Source: Apostichopus parvimensis | Taxonomy: Eukaryota > Echinodermata > Holothuroidea > Aspidochirotida > Stichopodidae | Direction of reading: 5' to 3' | DNA: 20,403 nucleotides | Assembly (NCBI GenBank): GCA_000934455.1 | Contig: KN883438.1 | Coordinates: 105,953 to 126,355, forward strand | Shown: piece after piece, positions 1 through 9,530 of the stretch | How positions within the stretch are numbered: the stretch's first letter is position 1 | Layout of the letters: every line of letters starts with the position of its first letter | The notes under the pieces: model-generated | What the model was told of the DNA's origin: nothing | What the model saw: the letters and a program-made list of their open reading frames with translations, nothing else | Database searches by the model: none | Made by a program: the position numbers and the translations under genes

Positions 1-621
1 TATGTTGTTTAATTTGGTTTTATTTTTAATAGAACATTGAAATACAGCATGCCATTATGTGTAACGAGTTACCTGCTGTATTTAATTAAGCAGTCGATTA
101 ATTAATTAAGTTAACTTATTTTAGATACCGGAACATTTCCAAAAATAATAGTAGACTTACAATAACAAAGTTGTTGTTGAATTCTGAGATAAATTTAATT
201 CCACCTGGGGAAATGGGGAGGTAGGATTAGTTTGTTGTCATTCTTCTTAAATGTTGTAAGGTTTGCTGTTACAAAGAAATTCTTCCTTTCAAGCTGGTTC
301 CTTGATATCCCAACCAAGACACCTGCCCAATTCCAACACCACCCCAACCTTGTCAACCCCTTTGTGTAACCTCATATATTGTGTCCTCCAGCATACCTTC
401 TCTTTTATGTGGCAGTTATTTTGTGCTTATAATGTTAATAGAACTATTGTTGTTTTGGCTTAAACATGAAACATTTGTTATTCCATTTATCAGTGTCTTT
501 GATTCATCCAACAAAGAGTTACAGATGATTTCATCCATTTCCTATTCTTCAAATAGATGCATGGCTATAATTTCTTCCTTGCAATAATTTTTATGATAAT
601 TCTCCTCTTTACCTTTTTCAG
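1..621 (+). other. Upstream flank or first visible intron of AOX
   Basis: AT-rich sequence without a recognisable exon. The longest open stretch (from 263) begins at a TTG and has no family match or matching splice structure. The missing AOX start exon could be hidden here or lie outside the window. The end (about 605-621) is the polypyrimidine tract and acceptor of the first recognised exon. Confidence 0.5.
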
Positions 622-746
622 AATGTAAGATGCATATGTCTTAGTAGAGGTTTGTTGAGCTCAGAGGAGAAAGCTGATAAAACAGGTAGAAGTCAACAAG
701 TCCCCACTGCTCCACATTTCAGAACATCAGAGACGAGGAAAAGCAA
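622..746 (+). CDS. AOX: AOX exon a: basic N-terminal segment (transit-peptide region)
   Basis: A pyrimidine-rich acceptor (ACCTTTTTCAG) precedes 622 and a consensus donor GTAAGA follows 746. The frame is open for 41 codons plus two bases (phase 2). It starts [14 protein letters not shown] and is Arg/Lys/Ser-rich, as expected for a mitochondrial targeting region. The two overhanging bases join the first base of the next exon to make Lys. Unspliced upstream sequence in this frame has TAA at 568-570 and no ATG after it, so the start codon must lie in another exon. This exon is called from splice sites and frame, because this part of AOX is not conserved. Confidence 0.72.
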
Positions 747-3700
747 GTAAGAAGATATTGGTAATATGTGACCTGGCTTAGTCAATATAAATAAAACATA
801 AAATATTAAGGAAATTAGCAAAATACTGATAGCAAACATGAATCTTGGATAGTGTAAGTGTCAAATGATGATGAAGAAAAAATTTGACTTAAATTGACTT
901 GAACATGCAGATCTAATTTTCAAGTTTTAAATACATAAACAAACAGATCCACTATTTATTTATTTTCTTATGCTGGAGACTTTTTGATTCCTCACTGAAG
1001 GCAAAAGGAATCTATATGGTGATGGCAAAGTTGGATTATCTAGCAAACACAGTAACCACATGTAAGTGAAGCCTATATGAAGTACAGTACCTAGCTAATA
1101 CATAGGTCCACATAGTGTAAGATACTTGCTGATCACTTCAATACAGCAATGGTGACCAATTTTAAATCTTGTTTGTATAGTGTTATTGTTACTTTTAAAT
1201 GTTCTCATACAGATGTGGCAAGGATTACATAAACCAGTTTCTGGTGACAAGAACTTGTCATTATGTGTTAAATTTGACAATATTTATATCTATAGTCTTT
1301 CCCACATGTAGTATTTATTTAGGGACTCACATTATTTTGATATATATATATAGATTTAACACTTCATTAGTTCTGCTCTTTTGTATAAATTCAATATGTT
1401 TTATCATTTGCACGATTTGTGTAAGATAATATAATAATAAGTTAGTCAAAAGCAGTAGACCAAGAGGAAATAAAGTTGATGAGTGGTGCTTAAAAGAAAT
1501 GCTCTAGCTTGGATTACCTGTAAAGTTATTAACAAAATTATGTGGTATGTAAATGTAATTGTTTTCATAATAGTGGATTGTGTTACCTTTCACTAACTGA
1601 AGGCTACAACGGTTTCATAGCTATATGCAACAACCTGTTGAAAAGGCAACATCATTAAAAGGAAATGGTATTGAACAGGAACTCAGAGTAAAAGGTTTGT
1701 TAATTGTGGTTTTGTGGAGCCTGAGGGGTAACTGGTAGGGATTCAGACTTTGACGAAGTCTTTGAAGAATTTGCCACTCCCCTTTATATAAACTTTTCAC
1801 TTTACACATGTAAATATGTAACATTAACCAATACCATTGTATATATGTGTATTTAAATACCTCAAGCGGTCTGCTTGATTCAAATGTCAGACGTAACCAT
1901 TGTTTCAACAGTGGAAGGTTTTAACACCTTCTTTTGCAATCTCCTTGTAAGGTCTGAGACAGACATTTTTCTCTTAATGTTCTCAAATGATCAGACTAAT
2001 GACAGCTGCTAACGAGGTATGGACTGTTTTGCACAGAACACTAAACCTAGTAATCTTTGCAGTAAAATTAAATGGATCTCATGGGAGAAGTATCCTGAAA
2101 TTGATCGTATGGCATGATCAACAAGGGAGAGGATTTAGGAAGTTGGATTGGTAGGGGCAAGGGAGAGGAGAGAGTATAGTTGAAACTTTAACATAGTTCA
2201 CCAGTATTATATAGTTCATTCTTGAGGTGATAAAGGAATGTTCAGATTTTATATTACTTCCCTACCTCTTTGCTTTTCACTTGATTATGATACCACTTTG
2301 TTTTTGTTTTATACAGACAGGAAGGGAATGTTGATAGACAGGATGCCTCCAACGGAAGTTACTCTAAATATTCTCCATATACTTTGGCTCATCCGATATG
2401 GTAAGATTTCAATCCATTTCATGGAATAATTTATCCAGTATCACATAAAATAATATTTTAGTACAAAATGAGCAAACTGTTATCAAGTGCACAGATATAT
2501 AGATATATGAAAAAGATTCAATTGTTCACTTCCTGCTGCAAGAGTGCTCAATACATAGATGTAGAGCAAATAATAAAATATAATATAGTATACCTATACT
2601 GTAATTTACAGCATGTTGTAACTCGAGTTTCACGCCTCACGGCGATCATGGTATATATCTAGATATATCTAACATGACCTTGTTTACAGTGTAGTCGGAG
2701 ATCGCATGCAACTTCCACTCAGCATATTTATTTATGACAGCCCTTATCAAACTTATCAGTTTTCCTTCTCTATCATGTGTAAATAACAAAACATGATGTG
2801 TAATTTTTGATTCAGTATCTTGTCAGATTGCTGTGGGTACTGCTAGCAAGTCCTATCTGTTAGTTGCAATTATCCTCCAGTGCAATGAATTTTAGAATTT
2901 ATATGTTTGCACTCTTTTTCTCATTTAATCCATTTTGTAATTCATCTTGGAGTTGGTCAGTTCTAACATAGCTGTGCATCGTAAATTCCATTTGCTATGA
3001 TAAGGAATTTATTTTACTGTTGATCGATACTTTTATACACTTTATATCTGTTTGATTCACTTTTCAGGTCGGAACAGGAGATGAACAACATCGAGATAAC
3101 ACATGAACCTCCCAAGGGGCTTGCTGATTGGGTAAGTAATAAATTCTTTGCTTGCCAAAGTAGCCATAAAGATACTTACTCATATTTAATGTTTGAATTT
3201 TGGAAACTAAATTTAAGCTTAAAAGCTGTTCGGAAAACAAGAAAAAGTGTCTACATTATTTTCCACTTTAGAAGATGTGTAGTATGACTAATATTTACAA
3301 CAAGTTTTCACTCAAAAAAAGCTGTTTACTTGAGTTGGTCTCATACGTAGGTGTGGAAAATGATTAATATCTTTATATTATAAAAGAATTTGACTCAAGT
3401 GACTCAAAATCTGAAATTTAGTTAGAAACTGACAATTTCTTCAATAGCTTTTGCTTTCCATTGAGTGAAATTTAAATATGAGGTTAGTTTCATTGTAGAT
3501 TCTTCCACATTGTCTATTTACAGGTAGCCTACTTTGGTGTGAAGACCCTGAGGTTAGGCTTTGATGTATTTTCTGGTTTCGTTATCGGTGAGAGAAACGA
3601 GAAAAAGTGGATCAAGTAAGTTTTATGTTTCTTCATTATTGACAATAAATGTTTGAATGAGGAGAAAACTTTGCTTGTATGTCATCACAGAATATCACCT

Positions 3701-6700
3701 TAAAATTGGTTTAACATCTCTAAAGCATTAGACATCAGCGGCATTGTTTCGGCTCCAGAAATATATCATTGTAAGAAGATCAGATCATTGTCAAACCATA
3801 CTCACACGATCTAACACAGATAGGGTCTCAAATAAGCTATGGTAAGGCTTCCTGATCCTTGGGTCTCTTAACTAAACCAAACCATACTCTGCAACACAGA
3901 AGATTTAGTGTAGACCACTGGGTTTGAAGTCATATTGTATCAGAAGTGACCGGAGTATTAAAACTTACATGATGTAAAATCCTATAATTACAGTTAAGTA
4001 TAGATTACTACTCAGATTTAGTGTAGAAATTACTATTACAAATGTTGGGGGTTTTTTCCCCCTAATTTTGGACAAGTAAGTCGATATGCTGATGAGTATC
4101 TGGATCCATTTTACTGAGTTTGATTCTATATAACTGAACAACGGAAAAGTGACCAGGAGATTATATAAACAGTTTTAAAAGAACAAAGAAACGGTTGGGG
4201 AGGATTTGAACCAGTCATCTCAGGTTTAAACATTTTGATTTTGTTATAAATGTCTTTCTGTTCAGTCGGGTCATATTTTTGGAGACAGTCGCAGGTGTTC
4301 CTGGCATGGTGGCAGCGATGACCAGACACCTTCATTCCCTCCGAAGGTTAAAGAGAGATCATGGATGGATACATACCCTTCTTGGTGAGTACTTGATTGT
4401 TTGTTGATGAATGAGTTCTCTGAATAGTAGAAAATAGTACTCGTTGAGTGTCTCAAACGTAACACTGGGCATCACAATTGTCAGATGACTGAAGCCCTTG
4501 AGGGGGGGGGGGGGTAGGAGGAGGGAGGGTGCGGCACTGACATAATTAATCGACAAAGGTCTGATTCCTCTTAAAATCTGGATCGATCATCAAATTGATT
4601 AGACATTTTGTTCTTCACAACTGAGAGTATTTTCCTCACAAAGGGTATAATTTTCACCTCAAACCTCAAGGAGTCCCTGGCAATGTTCCATTTGACCCAA
4701 TCTCACATCCTATTTTCCTTTCTGAGTATATTTTGAAAACTACTAGGAAAAGGCTGTATCGATTGTTTCCAGATGGTTTTCCAAATCCTATTTTGACCAC
4801 CCAACAAGTTCTGTGAGCAGTATACCCAATTCAGCTAGATATCATGCTGTTTTCATTTCTTACACTTTCTAAGGTGACCAAGGACCTAAAATAAATAGAA
4901 ATAGGAAATATTTCATTGCATATTAAACAGACTTGAAGTACTCGCGAGTCTGTACTCGCACCCAAGTTTGTACTGGTGTTACATTGTTTTTGTACTAGTG
5001 CTCGGTATTTTGTACTCATAATGGTACTCATAGTGGGGACTCTGTACTTGCGCTACGAGTCTGATGAATACTGATGTATTTATGTTTGATAATAAATGAT
5101 ACATAATGATGAAGTTGTGCGTAAAGCATGCCTAGAATTGACCAAAAATGTCCACAATTTAATGTTCTCATGTTTTCTTTTTGGCCTTTAGAGGAAGCTG
5201 AGAATGAACGTATGCATCTCATCAGTGCTCTTATGATCAAGAAGCCGAGCTGGTTTTTCAGGTCTTGTGTCCTCATTTCACAAGGTAGGTAGGTTGGTGC
5301 AATAAGGGAATATCTCTCTAGTGTAAATCTAGCAATCCAAACAAAAAAATCAGTTAATTTGTTTCACCTCATAGACTTTCTCCAGTAATTGCAAAAGATT
5401 TACAGTAAGTCTGCAAAATTCCATATATTCCAGGCCTCGACAAATATTTTTAAAACTACTCGCCAACTGGCGACCGAGTCTAAAATTCTACTCGCCAAAA
5501 CGTTAAATTTACTCGCCATTTTTTCTCGCAAAGTGTTCTTGTGATATAAGCCTAGGTACTATGGCCTAACTTAGGATATCGCGGTTTAGTGTTACTGTTC
5601 GTTGTTTACAGCAAAAACGATCTATTTAAATTGTGCTTCGTCAAAAGTTTTTAAAACATGATATTCATGCGTTACCCCTGTTTGAGTTGTCGTTACGCAT
5701 TTATTTAAGTTTGTAGTTTTCCAGTTTGGTTGAACCTATCGTGCATCATTTAGTCGATTAGTATCAAATTAGTTTCGAGCTGGTGAACAGAGCTGTTCCT
5801 TAGGACCTACTTGTAACAGCGCACTTGATAATTCTACTGTGATGTGTAACATGAGGCAATAGGCCTTTGTTGATTGGCTCACAAGTTAATAGTAAGCCTA
5901 TCGTATAAAGGCAGTGAGCGAATGAGCCACTCGCCAAAATGTCGAGCGTAATGCATTTTTTGCTCGCCAGTCGCAAATTCTAGTCGCCATTGGCGAGTTG
6001 GCGACCGTATTTGTCGAGGCCTGATATATTCTGAAATTTCTTTCTTGGTATGTAAAATGTTCAATAAAACGAAAAAGTTATCAGTTATTGGTTTCACTGC
6101 AACCAGTATACCCTTGTACAGTATCATCTAATTATTATAGTGCATTTGATCTCACGTAAACTGCCTATGTATTCCTTTGTTTTGGTTTTGACAGGGCTGT
6201 TTGTCAATATCTTTTTCATTGGATACCTTGTGAGTCCCCGCTTGTGTCACAAATTCGTCGGTTATTTAGAAGAAGAAGCCGTGAAAACGTACACCAAGTT
6301 GCTACAGGTTTGAAAGCTTATGTATTTCCTCTTAACTTGATAATATTGTTTTCCAATTCCAGAAAACTGTTGCTTTATGGAAGTTTCCTTTATCTTTAGA
6401 GAGAAATGCACTCATTACATGCCTTGTTGTAAAATATATATTTTTTTTTTATAAATGGGAAAAACAGATCTACAAATAATATTTTGATCTGGCAACAAAC
6501 TTGTGTAAAAGTAAGTTGGCCTGACGTTTCGATCCTAGCAGGATCTTCTTCAGAGGCTAAATGTCTTAGCCCCTTGTCATTGAGCCTCTAAAGAAGATCT
6601 TGCTAGGATCAAAACGTCAGACCAAATTACTTTCACACATTCTCTTACACAGCCTCTTTAGTGGATAAGCAGTTTGCTAAAAGTTTTGTTTTATTTTGAT

Positions 6701-8992
6701 TGGCAACAAACTTGTGTATGATAACATTAGGATAGATGGGCAAATGAATGGGTTTGTTGTGTGTGTGTGTGTGTGCGTGTGTGTGTGTGCGTTTGTTTTT
6801 CTATCTGACCGAGGACTTGAACAAAAGAATTTCAGGTCCTCGGTTGGGATTTCTAAAGAATCACCACGTCCTCGGAAGAATTCTATTGTATGGGGTATTG
6901 TTAAGGTTAGGGTACGTGGATTTGAACAATGGAAAATACAATGGGGTCCTCGGTTGGAATGAAAAACAAACATGTGTGTATGTGTGTGTGTGTAATGATT
7001 ATCTGAAATTTGGATGTTTCTTAAGGAACACACTGCATGTTTACAAGTCTGGTCCTTACAGCACACTTATTCCTAAGCCAACATTCAAGTGTTTACCTTC
7101 AGCCAGTATCAGGTTATTAAAGAAAACAAGAACTTATTTGAAAATATGTTTGCAATAAAATATGTCAAGAGTTTAAAAAACTAAGATAGTTTCTTGAATT
7201 ATCTAGCAAAAGTTACCATGTTTTGGCTTCAGAGAGTCTGAACTTTAGCTTGAAGATCTTTTTGGAAAATAGTAACAAGAAGCACCATTTTCTGTTACAT
7301 GTATCTGTTGCATTGAAACACTGGCCTTTCAGGTCTCTCCTTTACAGACATACCACTGCTTTATTCAAATTAAGGAAGGTAAATTACTCCAAAACATACA
7401 GTTAGTACTACAATTTTGGCATATGCAAAGGTTTCTAGTATTGATCTCAAGTGAAGACTTATTCTAAGAAGTAGTAAAGAAGTTTAACCCCTGATCGACC
7501 TTCTGAGAGGTCCTGCTGGGGGGGGATAGTAGATTTGTTATCAAAGAAAAGACAACGTTTTGTTTTTGTTTTTTGAGGATCAGTTGTCTTTGTTGAGTCA
7601 GGGAACGGTTGATATGTGAAGTTTCTATTAAATGCTGTTGTAACAGTACTTATTCTATTCATATCTATATGACATCATAGGAAAGCTTTGTTATCTGCCA
7701 TAATCATCCAAATATGTTTCTGCTGTGCCTCAACATAGTAAAGTGAATTGTTAAATGGAACATAGCTGTTCTCCTATAGATTTAGTATTTGTATCTTTCA
7801 CATTTGTTTGTTCTTTAGGATATTGACAGTGGTGTGTTGCCACAGTGGAAGACCATGGCTGCTCCAGATGTTGCTATTGGTTACTGGAAACTATCGGTAA
7901 GCTTCAATTTTAGATCATTTTTAGGGCAATTCCATATTTTACGTACGAGACAACTCAGAGATATTTTCTTATTCACACTCTTAATTTCTTATGACGTTCC
8001 ATACTTCAGATAGTGAGGAGGGAGGGTGTACCCTAAGTTTACTTACTTTAATAACAATTAAAGTTTTTCACATTCTCGGTGGGAAATATTTAAGAAATAG
8101 TGACAAGTCATATGGGACACTTTGAGGATAGGATTCTTGAGTTTTTTTTGCAAAAAGTGCAAAGTTCTGTGAAGTGGCTGCAGATATGCACCATTGGTTA
8201 TCTATTAAATTTCTACTCATTTTGAAATTCTGTTTAGAAATTTAAATTTGGACATTTTGTCTGCATCTACTCGGAATTTCTCGTTACCATGTAAACAAGA
8301 ATTTAACAACCAGGAATGTCCGGTGGTGTGTACATCACAGCTCAGGCTCGTTGCTAACCTGAATACAAGAGGGAGAAATTACAGATTAAGGTTTCCAAAC
8401 TTCTGGTTGCTATGTTATGCATGAGGGACAAGTGTGTGCAGTCACTGGAACAGAGACCAATACAGATTAAAACCTCTCAATCTGTAAATTAAAAATGTGA
8501 TATGATATGATGCAGGGACAATAATACTTATTTTCAACAAGCTTTTCTAACATATGATAAACACATTGCTGCAACAGACCAAATGAGTGTTAACTATTGT
8601 GTAATTCATACTTCCATTCAGTTCTAAACATTTGTCACAAAGACACTGTTCACCTTAGTGTTGATGAAATGTAACATACAATTCAAAACACTTCCAAATA
8701 TTTTGATTTTCCCCATGATTGAAACAAAACTGAACGAATCATGTTAAAGGAACCCCATTAGAGATTTTAGGATCCACTAGTGAGTTTCCAATGTCAATTA
8801 AGAACCACTTGCTTTTACACTACTTCGTGTACTTATTTTTATTTTTTTTTAACTTTTCATCAACAGCCCGATGCCACAATGAGAGATATGTTTAGGGCAA
8901 TACGTGCCGATGAAGCTCATCACAGAGAAGTGAACCATAAATTGAGTAGTCTGAATCCTAATGAAGACAACCCATTTCCTCCTGGCGAGTGA
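622..8992 (+). CDS. AOX: Alternative oxidase (animal AOX), nine exons, 5' end missing
   Basis: Alternative oxidase is a diiron ubiquinol oxidase on the matrix face of the mitochondrial inner membrane; it reduces O2 to water without pumping protons, bypassing complexes III and IV. Coding exons: 622-746, 2317-2400, 3068-3131, 3524-3615, 4266-4384, 5192-5284, 6195-6307, 7819-7896, 8867-8992. All introns are GT/AG, and the join is one open frame of 297 codons plus TGA. Numbering from the first visible residue, the family motifs are [10 protein letters not shown] (E128), NERMH (E167, H170), [10 protein letters not shown] (E218, Y225) and RADEAHHR (E272, H275). These match the six iron ligands and the catalytic tyrosine known from the trypanosome enzyme. 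The C-terminus NPFPPGE fits the animal-specific NP[YF]xPG[KQE] signature. Residues 1-69 are poorly conserved and basic near the start, consistent with a mitochondrial transit peptide. No in-frame ATG precedes residue 1, so at least one 5' exon is unseen. Confidence 0.96.
747..2316 (+). other. AOX intron, no gene seen
   Basis: A 1.57-kb intron. Only low-complexity AT sequence (for example a short TA run near 1340) and unconserved open frames are visible. No exon, element ends or RNA gene were recognised. Confidence 0.7.
2317..2400 (+). CDS. AOX: AOX exon b: ...YTLAHPIW segment
   Basis: Acceptor TTTTATACAG ends at 2316 and donor GTAAGA starts at 2401. There are two nearby acceptors (ATACAG and, 4 nt later, ACAG). 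Only the first keeps the frame from the upstream exon (AA|A) to the downstream one (TG|G, Trp). The end encodes Y-T-L-A-H-P-I-W, the 'HPxWS' region that precedes the catalytic domain in animal AOX. Confidence 0.85.
2401..3067 (+). other. AOX intron, no gene seen
   Basis: A 667-bp AT-rich intron with small AT palindromes (around 2598-2612 and 2650-2672) but no supported element or coding sequence. Confidence 0.7.
3068..3131 (+). CDS. AOX: AOX exon c: [21 protein letters not shown]
   Basis: Acceptor TTTTCAG lies at 3061-3067 and donor GTAAGT at 3132. The exon completes the split Trp codon and encodes residues 71-91 of the visible protein. The EITHEPPK stretch matches the conserved entry into the AOX catalytic domain. 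It ends in phase 0. Confidence 0.93.
3132..3523 (+). other. AOX intron, no gene seen
   Basis: A 392-bp intron between GTAAGT and TTTACAG. The short open frame running into it from the preceding exon is intron read-through with no conservation I recognise. Confidence 0.75.
3524..3615 (+). CDS. AOX: AOX exon d: membrane-proximal region before the first iron ligand
   Basis: Acceptor TATTTACAG ends at 3523 and donor GTAAGT starts at 3616. It encodes residues 92-121 (starts [10 protein letters not shown], ends GERNEKKWI) and two bases of an Asn codon (AA|T). The pattern fits the family's helix leading to the R-x-x-F-L-E-T motif. Confidence 0.95.
3616..4265 (+). other. AOX intron, no gene seen
   Basis: A 650-bp intron. 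A minus-strand tRNA B-box-like string lies at 4202-4212, without a foldable T-arm. Nothing else was recognised. Confidence 0.7.
4266..4384 (+). CDS. AOX: AOX exon e: first iron ligand ([10 protein letters not shown])
   Basis: Acceptor TCTGTTCAG ends at 4265 and donor GTGAGT starts at 4385. It encodes [14 protein letters not shown] followed by the near-invariant [21 protein letters not shown]128 is the first diiron ligand. The exon ends in phase 1 (G|AG, Glu). Confidence 0.98.
4385..5191 (+). other. AOX intron with G13 tract and GTACT cluster
   Basis: An 807-bp intron. It holds a run of 13 G at 4502-4514 followed by a purine-rich stretch, and seven GTACT motifs between 4938 and 5050. No coding sequence is seen. 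Confidence 0.75.
4938..5050. repeat. Cluster of seven GTACT(C/T/G/A) motifs
   Basis: GTACT begins at 4938, 4952, 4970, 4992, 5012, 5024 and 5044, spaced 12-22 bp. Several occurrences continue as CG or CGC, and inverted CGAGT/GCGAGT copies are interleaved. It looks like a decayed short-period repeat or the motif array of a degraded mobile element. The class is not identified. Confidence 0.55.
5192..5284 (+). CDS. AOX: AOX exon f: ExxH ligand pair (NERMHL)
   Basis: Acceptor TTGGCCTTTAG ends at 5191 and donor GTAGGT starts at 5285. It encodes [10 protein letters not shown] with ligands E167 and H170, then the second membrane-associated helix up to ISQ. It ends in phase 1 (G|GG, Gly). Confidence 0.98.
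5431..6023. mobile_element. Non-autonomous hAT-like DNA transposon, 593 bp
   Basis: The ends are perfect 16-bp inverted repeats beginning CAGGCCTCGACAAATA and ending in the complement. They are flanked by identical 8-bp direct repeats ATATATTC (5423-5430 and 6024-6031). An 8-bp duplication and CAG...CTG ends are the hallmark of the hAT superfamily. Inside both ends are repeated (A)CTCGCCAA / TTGGCGAG motifs in both orientations, resembling hAT subterminal transposase-binding sites. No transposase reading frame is present, so it must have been moved in trans. It sits wholly within an AOX intron and does not touch the exons. Confidence 0.88.
6195..6307 (+). CDS. AOX: AOX exon g: LEEEA ligand and catalytic Tyr
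   Basis: Acceptor TTTTGACAG ends at 6194 and donor GTTTGA starts at 6308; the donor is weaker than its neighbours but keeps the frame. It encodes [15 protein letters not shown] and then [17 protein letters not shown], with ligand E218 and Tyr225 seven residues later, the spacing seen in the family. It ends in phase 0. Confidence 0.97.
6481..6718. repeat. Pair of ~26-bp direct repeats flanking a hairpin
   Basis: ATTTTGATCTGGCAACAAAC continuing TTGTGTA at 6481-6507 recurs with one base fewer at 6693-6718. The two copies bracket the foldback hairpin; the left copy overlaps the start of the hairpin's left arm. Confidence 0.8.
6502..6639. mobile_element. Foldback (hairpin) element, 62-bp arms
   Basis: Arms 6502-6563 and 6578-6639 are reverse complements at about 55 of 62 positions, separated by a 14-nt loop. 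The arm contains TGACGTTT and GATCCTAGCAGGATC, itself nearly palindromic, followed by TTCTTCAGAGGC. Such a near-perfect long hairpin in an intron is typical of a foldback or MITE-like repeat. I cannot assign a superfamily. Confidence 0.75.
6759..6790. repeat. (GT)n microsatellite
   Basis: GT dinucleotide tract with a few C interruptions, directly abutting the left end of the inverted-repeat element. Confidence 0.9.
6791..6971. mobile_element. 181-bp inverted-repeat element embedded in GT repeat
   Basis: Terminal inverted repeats 6791-6816 and 6946-6971 match at 22 of 26 positions. Each runs GTTTGTTTTTC from the outside, then six variable bases, then ACCGAGGAC. Internal copies of GGTCCTCGGTTGG (6833-6845) and CGTCCTCGG repeat the end motif. 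Both outer edges contact GT microsatellite sequence, as if the element inserted into one GT tract and split it. It has no coding capacity. MITE-like; class unknown. Confidence 0.7.
6973..6993. repeat. (GT)n microsatellite
   Basis: GT tract with one A interruption, directly after the right end of the inverted-repeat element. Confidence 0.9.
7819..7896 (+). CDS. AOX: AOX exon h: [12 protein letters not shown]
   Basis: Acceptor TTGTTCTTTAG ends at 7818 and donor GTAAGC starts at 7897. Its 26 codons include [18 protein letters not shown], matching the conserved APxIAxxYW(K/R)L block. Both junctions are phase 0. Confidence 0.97.
7897..8866 (+). other. AOX last intron, no gene seen
   Basis: A 970-bp AT-rich intron. 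No element with recognisable ends, RNA gene or conserved coding sequence is visible. Confidence 0.7.
8867..8992 (+). CDS. AOX: AOX terminal exon: RADEAHHR ligands and animal C-terminus
   Basis: Acceptor TTTTCATCAACAG ends at 8866. It encodes [24 protein letters not shown] with ligands E272 and H275, then ends NPFPPGE-TGA. That short tail is the animal AOX signature; plant and fungal enzymes end differently. The reading frame continues open upstream into the intron, but the exon begins at 8867 by homology and splice site. Confidence 0.97.
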   Translation, partial: PDATMRDMFRAIRADEAHHREVNHKLSSLNPNEDNPFPPGE

Positions 8993-9530
8993 AATGTTAT
9001 TCAAAGACAAAAAACAGAAACAACTTCTGAATTTTCTTAATATTGCATTGTTGTGATGTTATTGGTGTCATTTGCAATGGATGGTCAATTTTATGAGATG
9101 TAGAGTCTTGGTAGAACAATTGTGTATTTTATATTTTATTGTTGAAAGGAAGGTGTGTCTAAATACATAACCCAACAAAACATTTGCCAGGTCATTTAGA
9201 ATCTGAAAGCTTGTTTGTAATTTCAAAGTAAGATCCATGAAGGTTTTGATATAAGTCGTTTAGAAATTAAAATGCACATGCGATTGAATGTTGTTCAATA
9301 TCCATTGTCAGTGTGTTTGTGTACTGGGTGTCAGATTGTTCAAGGATAAATTTACATCTTTTAGACCAACTGCCCATTGAAGGACATAATGTTTCCAATA
9401 CACTAAATATATCTAATTTTCTTTTAACTCATACCTATATAGAACTCATTCTTACAACTCATACTTATATATCTTATAACTTCTTATAACTCAGAATAGA
9501 GAGATAAATAAATGTAAATACTATATTTTA
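8993..9530 (+). other. Probable AOX 3' UTR with candidate poly(A) signals
   Basis: AT-rich non-coding sequence follows the AOX stop. ATTAAA occurs at 9266-9271 and AATAAA at 9507-9512; either could direct polyadenylation, and the true end cannot be chosen without transcripts. An imperfect direct duplication of a unit like AACTCATAC(C/T)TATATA lies at about 9426-9470. Confidence 0.5.

Larger units (their letters stand above)
6308..7818 (+). other. AOX intron rich in small repeat elements
   Basis: A 1.5-kb intron carrying a foldback hairpin (6502-6639), a direct repeat, two GT microsatellites and an inverted-repeat element between them (6791-6971), and a G8 tract at 7518-7525. Open frames on both strands here are low-complexity GT/CA repeats read as protein. 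No gene was recognised. Confidence 0.75.

Noticed and set aside
263-463. 66-codon open frame near the left end as the AOX start exon
   Set aside because: It begins at TTG, not ATG, shows no conserved AOX sequence and has no matching phase-0 donor that I can support.
4196-4225. tRNA gene or tRNA-derived SINE on the minus strand (B-box-like GGTTCAAATCC)
   Set aside because: The flanking bases do not pair into a T-arm and no A-box, anticodon arm or acceptor stem is visible at the right distance.
6677-7158. Overlapping 129- to 136-codon frames on both strands
   Set aside because: They translate GT/CA microsatellites and an inverted-repeat element within an AOX intron; low complexity, no domain.
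8780-8866. Coding extension upstream of the AOX terminal exon
   Set aside because: The open frame runs into the intron's polypyrimidine tract; homology and the CAACAG acceptor put the exon start at 8867.
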